NCBI RefSeq assembly: GCF_003852425.1
Contig: NZ_QAJN01000011.1
Location: 62,001 to 126,000 of the forward strand
Reading direction: 5' to 3'
Origin: Paucibacter sp. KBW04
GTDB taxonomy: Bacteria; Pseudomonadota; Gammaproteobacteria; Burkholderiales; Burkholderiaceae_C
Length of the DNA stretch: 64,000 nt
A model generated the notes under the pieces. That model did no database searches, had not been told where the DNA came from, and saw only the letters and a list, made by a program, of their open reading frames with translations. The position numbers were made by a program, and so were the translations under genes. Shown in pieces: positions 23,101 to 31,921 of this stretch. How positions within the stretch are numbered: the stretch's first letter is position 1; the number at the start of each line of letters is the position of its first letter.

Positions 23101-23928
23101 ATGAATGCACCTGACCGCGCCGCTTTTGCGCGCACCATCATTTCGATTCGGGCCAGTTCGCTGGCCGAGCTCTTCGATTGCCCGGCCCGCTGGGAAGCCA
23201 AGTACATCCTTGGTATGCGCGGCCCGCGCAGCGCCGCCGCCCAGCTGGGCACGGCCGTGCACGCTGGCACCGCCTTGTTTGATGAATCCCGCTTGGCCGG
23301 CGGCGCCCCGGTGTCTGCGGATGAAGCGGCCAGCGCCGTGGTCGATGCGATCCACAAGCCTGAAGAAGAGGTGGATTGGGAAGACACCGCGCCGAATGAC
23401 GCCGAGCGCATCGCCCTGGCCCTGCACAGCAAGTATTGCTTCGACATCGCCCCCAAGCAGCACTACGTGGGCGTCGAGGTGAAGTGCGAGCGCCTGGAGT
23501 TGCCAGACCTGGGCATCGCCCTCACCGGCACCACCGACCGCGTGCGCAAAATTGATGGCCACCTGGGCATTGCCGATTTGAAGACCGGCGGCCGCGCCGT
23601 GGGTACCGATGGCCGCGCCGTCACCCAAGGCCATGCCGTGCAGCTGGGCGTCTATGAACTGCTGGCCGAGCATGCCATGGGCCTGCACATCAGCGCCCCG
23701 GCCCAGATCGTGGGCATGAACACCGGCAAGACGGCCGCCGCGCAGCGCGTGGGCACCGGCGAAGTGCCCAACGCCCGAGCCGCCTTGATCGGCACCGAAG
23801 AGCAGCCCGGCCTGCTGGAACTCGGGGCCCGCTTGATCCACAGCGGCGCTTTCTACGGCAACCCCAAGAGCTTCTTGTGCTCTGAAAAGTACTGCCCTTC
23901 CCACGCCACTTGCCGCTTCAAGGGCTGA
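23101..23928 (+). CDS. RecB-family PD-(D/E)XK exonuclease with Fe-S-type cysteines
   Basis: This 275-residue protein has the RecB-like order RASSLAELFDCPARWEAKYI, GTAVHAGTALF, LTGTTDRVRKIDG, and GIADLKTGG, which carries the D-x-K of the nuclease site. The QGHAVQLGVYELLA motif follows. The end has CSEKYCPSHATC, which with the Cys in DCPARW makes the four-Cys set of AddB/Cas4-like Fe-S nucleases. It precedes recT, so it probably resects ends for RecT annealing, as RecE or lambda Exo does. Confidence 0.82.
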   Translation: MNAPDRAAFARTIISIRASSLAELFDCPARWEAKYILGMRGPRSAAAQLGTAVHAGTALFDESRLAGGAPVSADEAASAVVDAIHKPEEEVDWEDTAPNDAERIALALHSKYCFDIAPKQHYVGVEVKCERLELPDLGIALTGTTDRVRKIDGHLGIADLKTGGRAVGTDGRAVTQGHAVQLGVYELLAEHAMGLHISAPAQIVGMNTGKTAAAQRVGTGEVPNARAALIGTEEQPGLLELGARLIHSGAFYGNPKSFLCSEKYCPSHATCRFKG

Positions 23929-23972
23929 GCCCTGCCCACCTCCAAACCCCACAACTACAGGACACACACATC

Positions 23973-25049
23973 ATGGCAACTGCTCAACTCTCTGAACTGC
24001 GCGCCACGCAACCCGCCACCCGCCCCCTGGCCGACATGAAGCCGAAGGAGCAAATCGCCTACTTGCTCCAGCAGAAGAAGGGCGAACTGGCCAAGATGCT
24101 TCCCAAGACACTCAGCATCGAGCGCCTGCTGAAGGTGGCGCAGATCGCCGCCACCACCACCCCGGCCCTGGCCAAGTGCGATGTTCCGTCGCTGGTGGGT
24201 GCCATCGGCCAATGCGCCCAGATGGGCCTGGAGCCGAACACGGTGTTGGGCCACGCCTATCTGGCGCCGTTCAACACCAAGCGCAAGGACGCCAACGGCA
24301 ATGAGCGCTGGGTCAACAGCGTGCAAGTGATCATTGGCTACAATGGCCTGATCGACTTGGCCCGCCGCAGCGGCCAGATCGTCAGCATCGCAGCGCATGA
24401 GGTCTGCGAGCACGACCACTTTGAACTGGTCTATGGCCTGGACGAGAAGCTGAACCACACCCCCGCCATGGGCGAGCGCGGCGATCTGGTGGGCTTCTAT
24501 GCCGTGGCCAAGCTGAAGGATGGCGGCCACAGCTTCGAGTTCATGAGCGTGCACCAGGTGGAAGACATCATGGTCAACACGCAGAGCAAGGGAAAGTACG
24601 GCCCCTGGAAGGACCATTTCATCGAGATGGGCCGAAAGACCGTGATCCGCCGCTTGGCCAAGTACCTGCCGCTGTCCGTGGAGTTCCAGACGGCCGTGGC
24701 CTTGGACAACCAGGCTGAGAGTGGCAAGGACCAGAAGCTGGACACCATCGACGGCGAATTCATGCTGGCGCAGGACGAAGACGCACCGGCCCATGGTGCT
24801 GTGGTGGACCAAGAAACTGGCGAGATCCGCGGCACGCTCAGCGCCGAAGCGAAGGTGAACGTCCCCGAGTCGGCGGCTAAGCACGCTGAAGCGGATGCCG
24901 GCCGCAAGTCCGACGAATGGGCCCCCACCCCCGAAGAAGAAGCCGAGATCCTGGCCCGCGAGCAAGCCGAAGCCGCCGCCCTGCAGGCAGCTGCTGCGCC
25001 TGCGCCGGCCGCCCGCCGCGCCCGCGCTTCGACCGTCGCGCCCGAGTAA
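23973..25049 (+). CDS. recT: RecT-type single-strand annealing recombinase
   Basis: This 358-residue protein starts at ATG 23,973 (MATAQLSELRATQPATRPLA). Family blocks are seen in order: LPKTLSIERLLKVAQIAATTT, SLVGAIGQCAQMGLEPNTV with LGHAYLAPF, VIIGYNGLIDLARRSGQI, and GPWKDHFIEMGRKTVIRRL. It anneals resected strands in phage recombination. A Glu/Ala/Pro-rich C-terminal tail of about 80 residues follows, as in several phage RecT proteins that bind SSB. It follows the RecB-like nuclease gene by 44 bases. Confidence 0.93.
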   Translation: MATAQLSELRATQPATRPLADMKPKEQIAYLLQQKKGELAKMLPKTLSIERLLKVAQIAATTTPALAKCDVPSLVGAIGQCAQMGLEPNTVLGHAYLAPFNTKRKDANGNERWVNSVQVIIGYNGLIDLARRSGQIVSIAAHEVCEHDHFELVYGLDEKLNHTPAMGERGDLVGFYAVAKLKDGGHSFEFMSVHQVEDIMVNTQSKGKYGPWKDHFIEMGRKTVIRRLAKYLPLSVEFQTAVALDNQAESGKDQKLDTIDGEFMLAQDEDAPAHGAVVDQETGEIRGTLSAEAKVNVPESAAKHAEADAGRKSDEWAPTPEEEAEILAREQAEAAALQAAAAPAPAARRARASTVAPE

Positions 25050-25161
25050 GTCAAAGGGGCGGCCGGAAGCCCGGTGAGGCAAACCTCCCTGAAAACCAAC
25101 CGCCAATGAGCCCCGTGTTGCGCCGGGGCCGCCCCACCCTCACCCCACAAGGACAAGAGAA

Positions 25162-26934
25162 ATGGAACTGATCAGCATCGATGTGCAAAACGTGCTCGGC
25201 GTCCGCGCCGCGGCTCTTGCAATCTCCACCCCGGTCACGCTCATTGCTGGCCCGAACGGCAACGGCAAAAGCAGCCTGGCCGAAGCTGTACGCATGGCCC
25301 TGGGCGGCGATGTCGCGGCGCGCGGCGTGGCCCTGAAGAAGGACCTGCAGGCCCTGGTGAATGAAGGCGCCAAGAGCGGCAGCGTTGAAGTGCAGCTGGC
25401 CGACGGCTTGACGGCCTACGCCATGCTGCCCAGCGGCAAGACAACGCCCGCCGATGTCTACGTCCCGCACCGCGCCCTGGCCTACGTGCTGGAGCCCAGC
25501 CGCTTCGCATCCCTGACGGCCAACGACCGCCGCAGCATGCTGTTTGACCTGATGGGCCTGCGCGTTACCCCTGAACTGGTGATCCAGCGCTTGGAAGCCA
25601 AGGGCGTGGACAAGACAAAGGCCGTGCGCGTGGGCCCGCTGCTGCGTGCAGGCTTCGATGCTGCCCACGATGAAGCCAAGCGCAAAGCCACGGAAGCCAA
25701 GGGCGCCTGGCGCGCGCTGACAGGCGAAACCTATGGGGCCGTGAAGGCTGAGACCTGGGCCGCCAGCGTGCCCGCCCATGACGAGGCGACGGCCAAGACC
25801 CTGGCCACCGAGTTGCAGCATTGCGAGGTGGCGCTGGAGCAATGGCAGCGCCAGATCGGCCAACTGCAGGGCGCCGAGCAGCGCCTGGCCCAAGCCCGGG
25901 CCAAGCTGCCCGCGCTGCAAGACCAGGCCGGCAAGCTGCAGCGGATCCAAGACAAGCTGGTGGCCGACGAATCCGGCCTGGCCGAGTGGGAACAGCGCCT
26001 GCAGGCCACGACAGCCGAGGCGGGCCAGGGCAAGCGGGTGGGCTTGGTGCATGACTTGGCCCGTGCGGTTGAATTCTTGAGTTCCAACTATGGGGGCGAA
26101 CTGTATGAACACGCCGAAGCCCTACCAGCCTACGAGCGCGAACACGGCAAACTCGGCGCGGCCGGAAACCCCGAAGCCCAGGCCAAACTGCCCGAGGTGC
26201 GCAAGAGCCGCGACTTGATGGTCAGCGCCGTGGCCAATGGCAAGCGAGACGTAGAAGCGGCCAAGCGCGCCCAGGCCGAAGCTGAAGCCATCCAGGCCGA
26301 GCTCGATGAAACCTTTGACGCTGCCGGCCTTGCTGACGCTCGCGCCAAAGCCGACGAACTGAAGGCCGAGCGCGCCACGCTGGTCAAGAAGCTGGACGGC
26401 TTCAAGGCCCTGAAGGCCCAAGCCGAGGCTGCACAGAAGAAGACAACCGATGCGGCGGCCCACCATGTCGACGTCGCCGCGTGGGATCAGATTGCCGCCG
26501 CGCTGGCGCCCGATGGCATCCCCGGCGAGATGCTGGCCGAAGCCCTGGGCCCGTTCAACGCCCGCTTGGATCAGTCGGCCGCTGATACCTCGTGGCCAGG
26601 CGTCCACATCGGTGCTGACATGACGGTGACCTGGCTGGACGGCCGCCCCTACAAGCTGCTGAGCGAGTCCGAGAAGTGGCGTGCTGACGCGATGCTGGCC
26701 GAGGCCATCAGCCACCTGGCGGGCCTGAAGCTGCTGCTGCTGGATCGCTTCGATGTGCTGGACCTGAAGGGCCGCGGCGATCTGCTGTGCTGGCTGGATG
26801 TGCTAGCCGAGCAGCACGAAATCGACACCGCCCTGGTGCTCGGCACGCTGAAAGCCCTGCCCGCGTCTTCGGAGTTCTTGACCGCACATTGGATCGAGAA
26901 CGGCGTGCTGGGCCAGCTGAAAGCGGCAGCGTGA
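25162..26934 (+). CDS. SbcC/RecN-like AAA ATPase
   Basis: This 590-residue protein starts MELISIDVQNVLGVRAAALA. Walker A is AGPNGNGKSSL near residue 30. A long coiled-coil (about 170-420) is followed by a C-terminal part with LLSESEKWRADAMLAEAISHL (signature) and KLLLLDRFDVLDLKGRGDL (Walker B-like). It resembles phage SbcC-type ATPases, but no SbcD nuclease is in the window. It is also half the size of SbcC. It may work with the RecB-like nuclease or RecT as a DNA-end tool. Confidence 0.78.
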   Translation: MELISIDVQNVLGVRAAALAISTPVTLIAGPNGNGKSSLAEAVRMALGGDVAARGVALKKDLQALVNEGAKSGSVEVQLADGLTAYAMLPSGKTTPADVYVPHRALAYVLEPSRFASLTANDRRSMLFDLMGLRVTPELVIQRLEAKGVDKTKAVRVGPLLRAGFDAAHDEAKRKATEAKGAWRALTGETYGAVKAETWAASVPAHDEATAKTLATELQHCEVALEQWQRQIGQLQGAEQRLAQARAKLPALQDQAGKLQRIQDKLVADESGLAEWEQRLQATTAEAGQGKRVGLVHDLARAVEFLSSNYGGELYEHAEALPAYEREHGKLGAAGNPEAQAKLPEVRKSRDLMVSAVANGKRDVEAAKRAQAEAEAIQAELDETFDAAGLADARAKADELKAERATLVKKLDGFKALKAQAEAAQKKTTDAAAHHVDVAAWDQIAAALAPDGIPGEMLAEALGPFNARLDQSAADTSWPGVHIGADMTVTWLDGRPYKLLSESEKWRADAMLAEAISHLAGLKLLLLDRFDVLDLKGRGDLLCWLDVLAEQHEIDTALVLGTLKALPASSEFLTAHWIENGVLGQLKAAA

Positions 26935-27119
26935 ACCCCTTTCTTGTCGCCACCCTGGCGCGCATTGCTGCCGTGCAAGCGCGCGTGGCCGGCATGCAGG
27001 CCACCAACCAGCACTGGGCGGCGCAAGGACAGGTCCCGGCCTACGACGAAGGCCATTTCATCAACGCGGCGCACGAGCTCGAAAACCTTGCCGACGCCGC
27101 AGCACAGGAAAAACCATGA
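26931..27119 (+). CDS. 62-residue hypothetical protein (GTG start)
   Basis: The frame starts at GTG 26,931, overlapping the ATPase stop, and ends overlapping the exonuclease start (ATGA at 27,116-27,119). Sequence VNPFLVATLARIAAVQARVA, then helices, with HFINAAHELENLADAA near the end. Double overlap supports a coupled real gene. Function unknown. Confidence 0.55.
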   Translation: MNPFLVATLARIAAVQARVAGMQATNQHWAAQGQVPAYDEGHFINAAHELENLADAAAQEKP

Positions 27120-27724
27120 ACATCGCACTCTTCTACGACACCGAAACCAACGGCCTGCCAGACTTCAAAGCCCCCTCTGAAGCGCCGCACCAGCCGCATA
27201 TCGTGCAACTCGGCGCGCGTCTGGTCGACCTGACCACCCGCCAAATCATCAGCACGCTGGATGTTGTGATTCGCCCTGTCGGCTGGACCATCCCTGATGA
27301 AGTGAGCGCCATCCATGGCATCACTACCGAGCGCGCCCACTTGTTTGGCGTGAGCGAGAGCCAGGCCCTTGGCCTCTTTCTGGACATGTGGAATCGCTCC
27401 ACCGTGCGCATCGGCCACAACGAACCTTTTGATGCTCGGATTATCCGCATCGCCCAGCACCGCTTTGACGAAGCCAGCATCAACGCCTGGAAAGGCGCGC
27501 CGTCCGAGTGCACGCAGATCTTGGCCACGCCCATCCTGAAGCTGCCGCCCACCGAAAAGATGCTGAAGGCTGGCTTCAATCGGAACAAGTCCGCAAATCT
27601 CAGCGAGGCCTACCAGTTCTTCACCGGCAAGAAGCTGGAGAACGCGCACAGCGCCTTGGCCGATGTGGACGCCTGCATGGCGGTCTATTTCGCCGTTCAA
27701 GACGGCCAGCGCCAAGCCGCCTAA
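27116..27724 (+). CDS. DnaQ-like 3'-5' exonuclease (DEDD)
   Basis: This 202-residue protein has FYDTETNGLP (Exo I, Asp/Glu), RIGHNEPFDARI (Exo II) and NAHSALADVDAC (Exo III with the His). It is a lone proofreading-type exonuclease that could trim DNA ends in phage recombination. It follows the small GTG gene by overlap. Confidence 0.88.
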   Translation: MNIALFYDTETNGLPDFKAPSEAPHQPHIVQLGARLVDLTTRQIISTLDVVIRPVGWTIPDEVSAIHGITTERAHLFGVSESQALGLFLDMWNRSTVRIGHNEPFDARIIRIAQHRFDEASINAWKGAPSECTQILATPILKLPPTEKMLKAGFNRNKSANLSEAYQFFTGKKLENAHSALADVDACMAVYFAVQDGQRQAA

Positions 27725-27846
27725 CCCCCAAGTTTTCCGGGCGAGTCTGGCTGGACCCCTTCCGTCTCCCTCCCTGTTAATTCCCGGCCAGCCCGCGCAA
27801 GCGGCGCCCTTTCTTCTTTCTTGACCCAAAACCGAGGACTATTCCA

Positions 27847-28584
27847 ATGAAGATCTTCGCTCTGCCCGCCGACGCCCGCCTGCTGCTCACAAAGGCAACC
27901 CCGCGCAAGGAACACCATGGCGATGACCTGGTGCAAGCCATCAGCCTGCGCTTGGCCTGGGACACCACGAACGACAACTTGGCGCTGCTGCACCCGAACC
28001 TGAAGCCGCTTCTGTTCTGGAAGACGCCCGCAGTTGAGGCCCAGGCCGACCTGGAGGGCCTGCCCGAGATCACCCCGAATCTGCGCGTGCCCGAGCTGGC
28101 CCTGCCGCTCAAGTTCGATGCGGAGTTCACCGGCTACACGCTGAACATCGAATACGGCATTGACGAGAGCAGCGCACTGGAGCTCTACGTCTGCGCGCTG
28201 AGCAAGTTCACCGTGGACGCCCGCGAAGGTGGCAGCGTCACCATCGCTTGGTCGCTGTCCAGCAACAAAGAGATTACGCCCGAGGTGGTCGGAATTCTGT
28301 GCGGCATGGAAGGCGAGGAAATCATCGCCACACTGACGCCGCCGGCCATTGCTACGGGCGATGCGATCGACGGCAGCGTCGAGGCCTTCCACCGCGATCA
28401 CCCCGAACTGGGCGATGAGGGCCAGGACGCTGGCGGCCTGTTTGCAGCGGCCCACGGTGGCGATGACCTCGGCCAGGATCTGGACGAAGACGAAGACGAA
28501 GCCGCCGACGCTGGCCCGGCCCTGGCCGAAGAGCGCCCCGCCGCTCGCCGCACCCGCAAGACTTCCGCTGAGGCCGTCGAATGA
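27847..28584 (+). CDS. Phage protein with acidic C-terminus
   Basis: This 245-residue protein starts MKIFALPADARLLLTKATPR. The N-terminal 180 residues are a mixed alpha/beta region (QAISLRLAWDTTNDNLALLH, then YGIDESSALELYVCALSKF). An acidic stretch near residues 215-225 (DLDEDEDEAADAG) and a basic end follow. An acidic tail is common in phage SSB-like or DNA-handling proteins. The family is not recognised. It lies in the recombination operon. Confidence 0.6.
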   Translation: MKIFALPADARLLLTKATPRKEHHGDDLVQAISLRLAWDTTNDNLALLHPNLKPLLFWKTPAVEAQADLEGLPEITPNLRVPELALPLKFDAEFTGYTLNIEYGIDESSALELYVCALSKFTVDAREGGSVTIAWSLSSNKEITPEVVGILCGMEGEEIIATLTPPAIATGDAIDGSVEAFHRDHPELGDEGQDAGGLFAAAHGGDDLGQDLDEDEDEAADAGPALAEERPAARRTRKTSAEAVE

Positions 28585-28775
28585 TCACGCCCATCGACAA
28601 GGCGCAGCATGCCTGCTACGGGATCATGTGCGACCGCCATTCAACGTGCTTGCGCTACGCCATGGTCGAGCAGACCAGCACGGATCACACCATCGCCACT
28701 TGCGACAACGGCCTGGGCGACAAGCCGCTGTTTTTGGCGATGGAGACGGAGAAGAAAGAGGGAGAGACGGCATGA
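28581..28775 (+). CDS. Small Cys-rich hypothetical protein
   Basis: This 64-residue protein starts MITPIDKAQHACYGIMCDRH. Four Cys (C12, C17, C23, C41) could bind a metal. It overlaps both neighbours by four bases. Function unknown. Confidence 0.55.
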   Translation: MITPIDKAQHACYGIMCDRHSTCLRYAMVEQTSTDHTIATCDNGLGDKPLFLAMETEKKEGETA

Positions 28776-28927
28776 ACCAGCTAGAACTCTTCCCCGAAGT
28801 GGACGATGTTGAGCAAGAGGTTCAGGCGATCCTCGCTCGCCGCCGCGCTATGAACGTCAGCGGTCAGGCTGGCGAGGACATTGACTTGATTCGCTCCGCA
28901 CTCAAGAGCGCAAGGGGGTTGGCATGA
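28772..28927 (+). CDS. 51-residue acidic helical protein
   Basis: The frame starts MNQLELFPEVDDVEQEVQAI and is almost wholly helical. It overlaps the genes on each side by four bases, which supports its reality. No family is recognised. Confidence 0.5.
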   Translation: MNQLELFPEVDDVEQEVQAILARRRAMNVSGQAGEDIDLIRSALKSARGLA

Positions 28928-29514
28928 AAGAACGCCCAATCCTTTTCAATGGCGCCATGGTGCGCGCCGTGCTGGCTGGCACGAAGACGCAGACACGGCG
29001 GATTTTCAAGGCAAAGAACGGCGGTGTCTGGCCCAACGAGCGGGACTTGCCAGGGATGCGCCAGATTCTGAGGAACTGCTCCTACGGCCAGCCCGGCGAC
29101 CGGCTCTGGGTGCGCGAGACGTTCGCCGAAGGCATCCACCAAATGGCCGATGTCAATCATTGGGCCTATGCTGCCGATCGCTTTGGTGAGCAGCAGCGCC
29201 TGGGTGATCTATGGAAGCCGAGCATCCACATGCCCCGTGCAGCCAGCCGCCTAACTCTGGAGGTGACCGGCGTGCGCGTGGAGCGGCTGCAGGACATCAG
29301 CGAGGCGGATGCGCAGGCCGAGGGCGCAATGCCGCTCGATCCTTGCGACCACGCTAGACGCTCCTGCGCAGAAATTGGATGCAGCGGCCCACAGGACTAT
29401 CGCGGCGGGTTCAAGGCCCTTTGGGAATCCATCAACGGCCCCGGCAGCTGGGAGGCGAATCCCTGGCTTTGGGTCGTGGAGTTCAAGAAGACAGCACAGG
29501 GAGCCAGCGCATGA
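28924..29514 (+). CDS. ASCH-like phage protein
   Basis: This 196-residue protein begins MKERPILFNGAMVRAVLAGT with KTQTRR, the signature opening of phage ASCH/morphogenetic-like proteins. It continues with CSYGQPGDRLWVRETFAEG and a Trp-rich close (NPWLWVVEFKK). ASCH domains are thought to bind RNA or nucleosides. It overlaps the cytosine methyltransferase gene by four bases. Confidence 0.75.
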   Translation: MKERPILFNGAMVRAVLAGTKTQTRRIFKAKNGGVWPNERDLPGMRQILRNCSYGQPGDRLWVRETFAEGIHQMADVNHWAYAADRFGEQQRLGDLWKPSIHMPRAASRLTLEVTGVRVERLQDISEADAQAEGAMPLDPCDHARRSCAEIGCSGPQDYRGGFKALWESINGPGSWEANPWLWVVEFKKTAQGASA

Positions 29515-30425
29515 AGGCAATCGACCTCTTTGCCGGTGCCGGCGGCCTATCCACCGGCGCCGCCATGGCCGGTGCGCAAGTCCTGTGGGCGGCCAACCAT
29601 TGGCCCACCGCCGTGCAGTGGCACACCGCCAACCACCCCGGCACTGTGCACGCATGCCAGGATCTGCACCAAGCGGACTTTCGGGATGCTCCGGCACATG
29701 ACTTGCTGCTGGCCAGCCCAGCATGCCAAGGCCACAGCCGCGCGCGCGGTAAGGAGCAGCCGCACCACGACGCCCAGCGCGCGACCGCCTGGGCTGTGGT
29801 GACATGCGCCGAAGTCCACCGCCCGCAGGCCGTGATCGTGGAGAACGTCCGCGAGTTCGCCGACTGGACGCTGTACCCGGCATGGTGCGCGGCCATGAAC
29901 GCTCTGGGCTATGCGCTGGCGCCCATGGTGCTGGACGCCGCCGACCACGGCGTAGCTCAAAACCGCTTGCGCCTGATCGTGGTGGCCACGCGCAGCAAGC
30001 ACCCGGTAGAGCTCAAGCTTCCGCGCCGGGAACACCGGACCGCCGCCAGCTGCATCGACTTCTCCACAGGCCGGTGGAGCGCGATCAACAAGCCAGGGCG
30101 AAGCCTAAACACTCTGGCGCGAATTGCAGCAGGCCGCCGCGCCCACGGCGACCGCTTCCTGGCGCCCTACTACGGCAGCGGCTCAGGCGAATCCGGCCGC
30201 AGCCTGGGCCGCCCCATCGGCACGCTGACCACCAAAGCCCGCTGGGCACTGATCGATGGCGAGCAGATGCGCATGGTTTCAGCGGCAGAGGGCGCGAAGC
30301 TGATGGGCTTCCCGAACGGCTACCGATTCCCAGCTAACGAGGCAACCGCGTGGCACCTGATTGGAAATGCCGTGCCGCCACCGATGGCCGCTGATGTGAT
30401 TGACGCTTTGAGGACCGCTGTATGA
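29511..30425 (+). CDS. C5-cytosine DNA methyltransferase
   Basis: This 304-residue enzyme has IDLFAGAGGLSTGA (motif I), SPACQGHS (motif IV, catalytic Cys), VIVENVREFADW (motif VI), and GVAQNRLRLIVV (motif VIII). GNAVPPPMAADV near the end is motif X. The target-recognition region is short. It probably guards phage DNA against host restriction. No cognate endonuclease lies beside it, so it looks solitary. Confidence 0.9.
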   Translation: MKAIDLFAGAGGLSTGAAMAGAQVLWAANHWPTAVQWHTANHPGTVHACQDLHQADFRDAPAHDLLLASPACQGHSRARGKEQPHHDAQRATAWAVVTCAEVHRPQAVIVENVREFADWTLYPAWCAAMNALGYALAPMVLDAADHGVAQNRLRLIVVATRSKHPVELKLPRREHRTAASCIDFSTGRWSAINKPGRSLNTLARIAAGRRAHGDRFLAPYYGSGSGESGRSLGRPIGTLTTKARWALIDGEQMRMVSAAEGAKLMGFPNGYRFPANEATAWHLIGNAVPPPMAADVIDALRTAV

Positions 30426-30766
30426 ATACCCTATCCATCCTCGGCCTCGCCTCCATGGCCTTCGTGGCCGCCTTCACCTGGCGGGCCTACCGCGCCGCAC
30501 CGGGCGCTGGCCAGTCGCCGCGCGGCGCAATCATTGAGGCTTGGCTGAACATCGCCGTCGGCTTCGCGGTGAACTTCACGGCCAACTGGCTGATTCTCCC
30601 CATGGTCGGCGCCGCTTTCACCCCGGGCGAGAACTTCCTGATGGGCTGGATCTACACCGCAATTTCCATGGTGCGCCAGTACGCGATTCGGCGCTGGTTT
30701 AACGCAAAGCTGCACGCCGCGGCTCAGCGCATGGCTGGGCTCGGCGGCGTTGGGGGTCAATCATGA
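30422..30766 (+). CDS. DUF7220-like small membrane protein
   Basis: This 114-residue protein has a membrane segment at the start (LGLASMAFVAAFTWRAYRA) and two more (ALNIAVGFAVNFTANWLILP-like, then FLMGWIYTAISMVRQYAIRR). The RGAIIEAWLNIAVGF and YTAISMVRQYAIRRWFN blocks recur in short phage proteins near methyltransferases. It overlaps both neighbours. Confidence 0.62.
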   Translation: MNTLSILGLASMAFVAAFTWRAYRAAPGAGQSPRGAIIEAWLNIAVGFAVNFTANWLILPMVGAAFTPGENFLMGWIYTAISMVRQYAIRRWFNAKLHAAAQRMAGLGGVGGQS

Positions 30767-31491
30767 GCACACAACCCAAACCCAGCCCCACCGCCGGCAT
30801 GAACATCGCTCAGCGCATACTGCACGTGGGCGGCCGGAACAATGCCGCTGGCTATGTCGAGTTCGGCAGCACTCAGGCCGTCGAGGCCCTGGTGCGCCAG
30901 GTGCTTCGGGATTTGCCGTCAGAGTCAAACCGCAACACTCCGACCCACGACCATCTAAGCACGATGATCGGCCTTGTATTGAGCGCGCGGCAGCGGGGCG
31001 GGGCGTATGAAGACGGCAGCGTGATCGACAAGGCGGTGCAGGCGGCTGTCGATCACCTAAAGGACTGGCCTTACCCTGAAGACGCAGCCCCTTCACCACA
31101 GCAGTCCGACGAGCGGCGCATCGACGACTACGCGACCGAAATCAACCGGCTGCGCAACGTCATCCAGGCGGCGTGCTCCGGCGGCCTCGATCACATGATT
31201 GAGCGGTGGAAAGTGCTGTTCCCGGATGCTCCTGTGCCGACGGTCAAGGCCCAACCCTTCAAAGTCACGGAAGAGCAGCATGTCGCGGCATGCAAGGTCT
31301 TGCTTCGTGCCCACGGCATGGCCGGCCTTCCGCAGCGGATGGTGGACGCCATGCTTTCGGTTTCGGAACATCCCTCGCCCGCCCCCGAAATCTGCGGCAA
31401 CTGCGACTTGAATGCGCCTGGCTGCGACGGCCTATTTGCCAGCGACGGCAAGGCGTGCAAGTTCCATGGGCAAGGAAGCACGACATCATGA
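30763..31491 (+). CDS. Hypothetical phage protein with C-terminal Cys cluster
   Basis: This 242-residue protein has helical segments and a C-terminal CGNCDLNAPGCDGL with KACKFHG, a likely metal site. It lies in the coupled rightward operon. No family is recognised. Confidence 0.5.
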   Translation: MSTQPKPSPTAGMNIAQRILHVGGRNNAAGYVEFGSTQAVEALVRQVLRDLPSESNRNTPTHDHLSTMIGLVLSARQRGGAYEDGSVIDKAVQAAVDHLKDWPYPEDAAPSPQQSDERRIDDYATEINRLRNVIQAACSGGLDHMIERWKVLFPDAPVPTVKAQPFKVTEEQHVAACKVLLRAHGMAGLPQRMVDAMLSVSEHPSPAPEICGNCDLNAPGCDGLFASDGKACKFHGQGSTTS

Positions 31492-31709
31492 GCACCGAAA
31501 TGAAACGCTCTGGCTGGTCCGTGAGCATCAAGCGCCGGGATGGCACCGAGTTCCTGTGCTGCGGAGAGCAAGGAATTCTTCCTCCCGTCTGGCCGCTTTC
31601 GCAGCGTAGATTCGCCGTCGCCCACAAACGCAACCTGCTGGCAGAAGGCTTTCGGGCCAGAGTTGTTCGTGTCGAGTTCACCGTTCCAGTGGAGGCCTCG
31701 CAGCCATGA
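31488..31709 (+). CDS. 73-residue hypothetical protein
   Basis: The frame starts MSTEMKRSGWSVSIKRRDGT and has a basic beta-rich composition. It overlaps both neighbours by four bases. Function unknown. Confidence 0.5.
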   Translation: MSTEMKRSGWSVSIKRRDGTEFLCCGEQGILPPVWPLSQRRFAVAHKRNLLAEGFRARVVRVEFTVPVEASQP

Positions 31710-31921
31710 TCGAATCAGCTGAATTCCTGACCCCCGATGAAGTCAAGACGCTGACCGATAGCCGTAATGTCGAGCAGCAAGAGCGCGTCCTCTCCCAGGA
31801 CGGCATCCCGTACAAGCGCCGCGGCCGGCGTATCCTTGTCAGCCGCCATCACACCCGCGAATGGTTGGCTGGCCGAGTGGTCACGCCGTCGCGCGCAATC
31901 AATTTGGCCCTGGTGAAATGA
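31706..31921 (+). CDS. DUF4224 protein, probable excisionase-type factor
   Basis: This 71-residue protein has FLTPDEVKTLTDSRNVEQQ, GIPYKRRGRRILVSR and HTREWLAG, the DUF4224 pattern found directly upstream of phage integrases. It overlaps the integrase start by four bases. By place it may direct excision or regulate integration. Confidence 0.75.
   Translation: MIESAEFLTPDEVKTLTDSRNVEQQERVLSQDGIPYKRRGRRILVSRHHTREWLAGRVVTPSRAINLALVK

Noticed and set aside
23955-25106. 383-codon minus-strand frame
   Set aside because: Antisense to recT; Gly/Leu/His-rich shadow without motifs.
27725-27846. Possible terminator between exonuclease and the next phage gene
   Set aside because: No stem with a T-run could be drawn; the gap looks like a plain leader.
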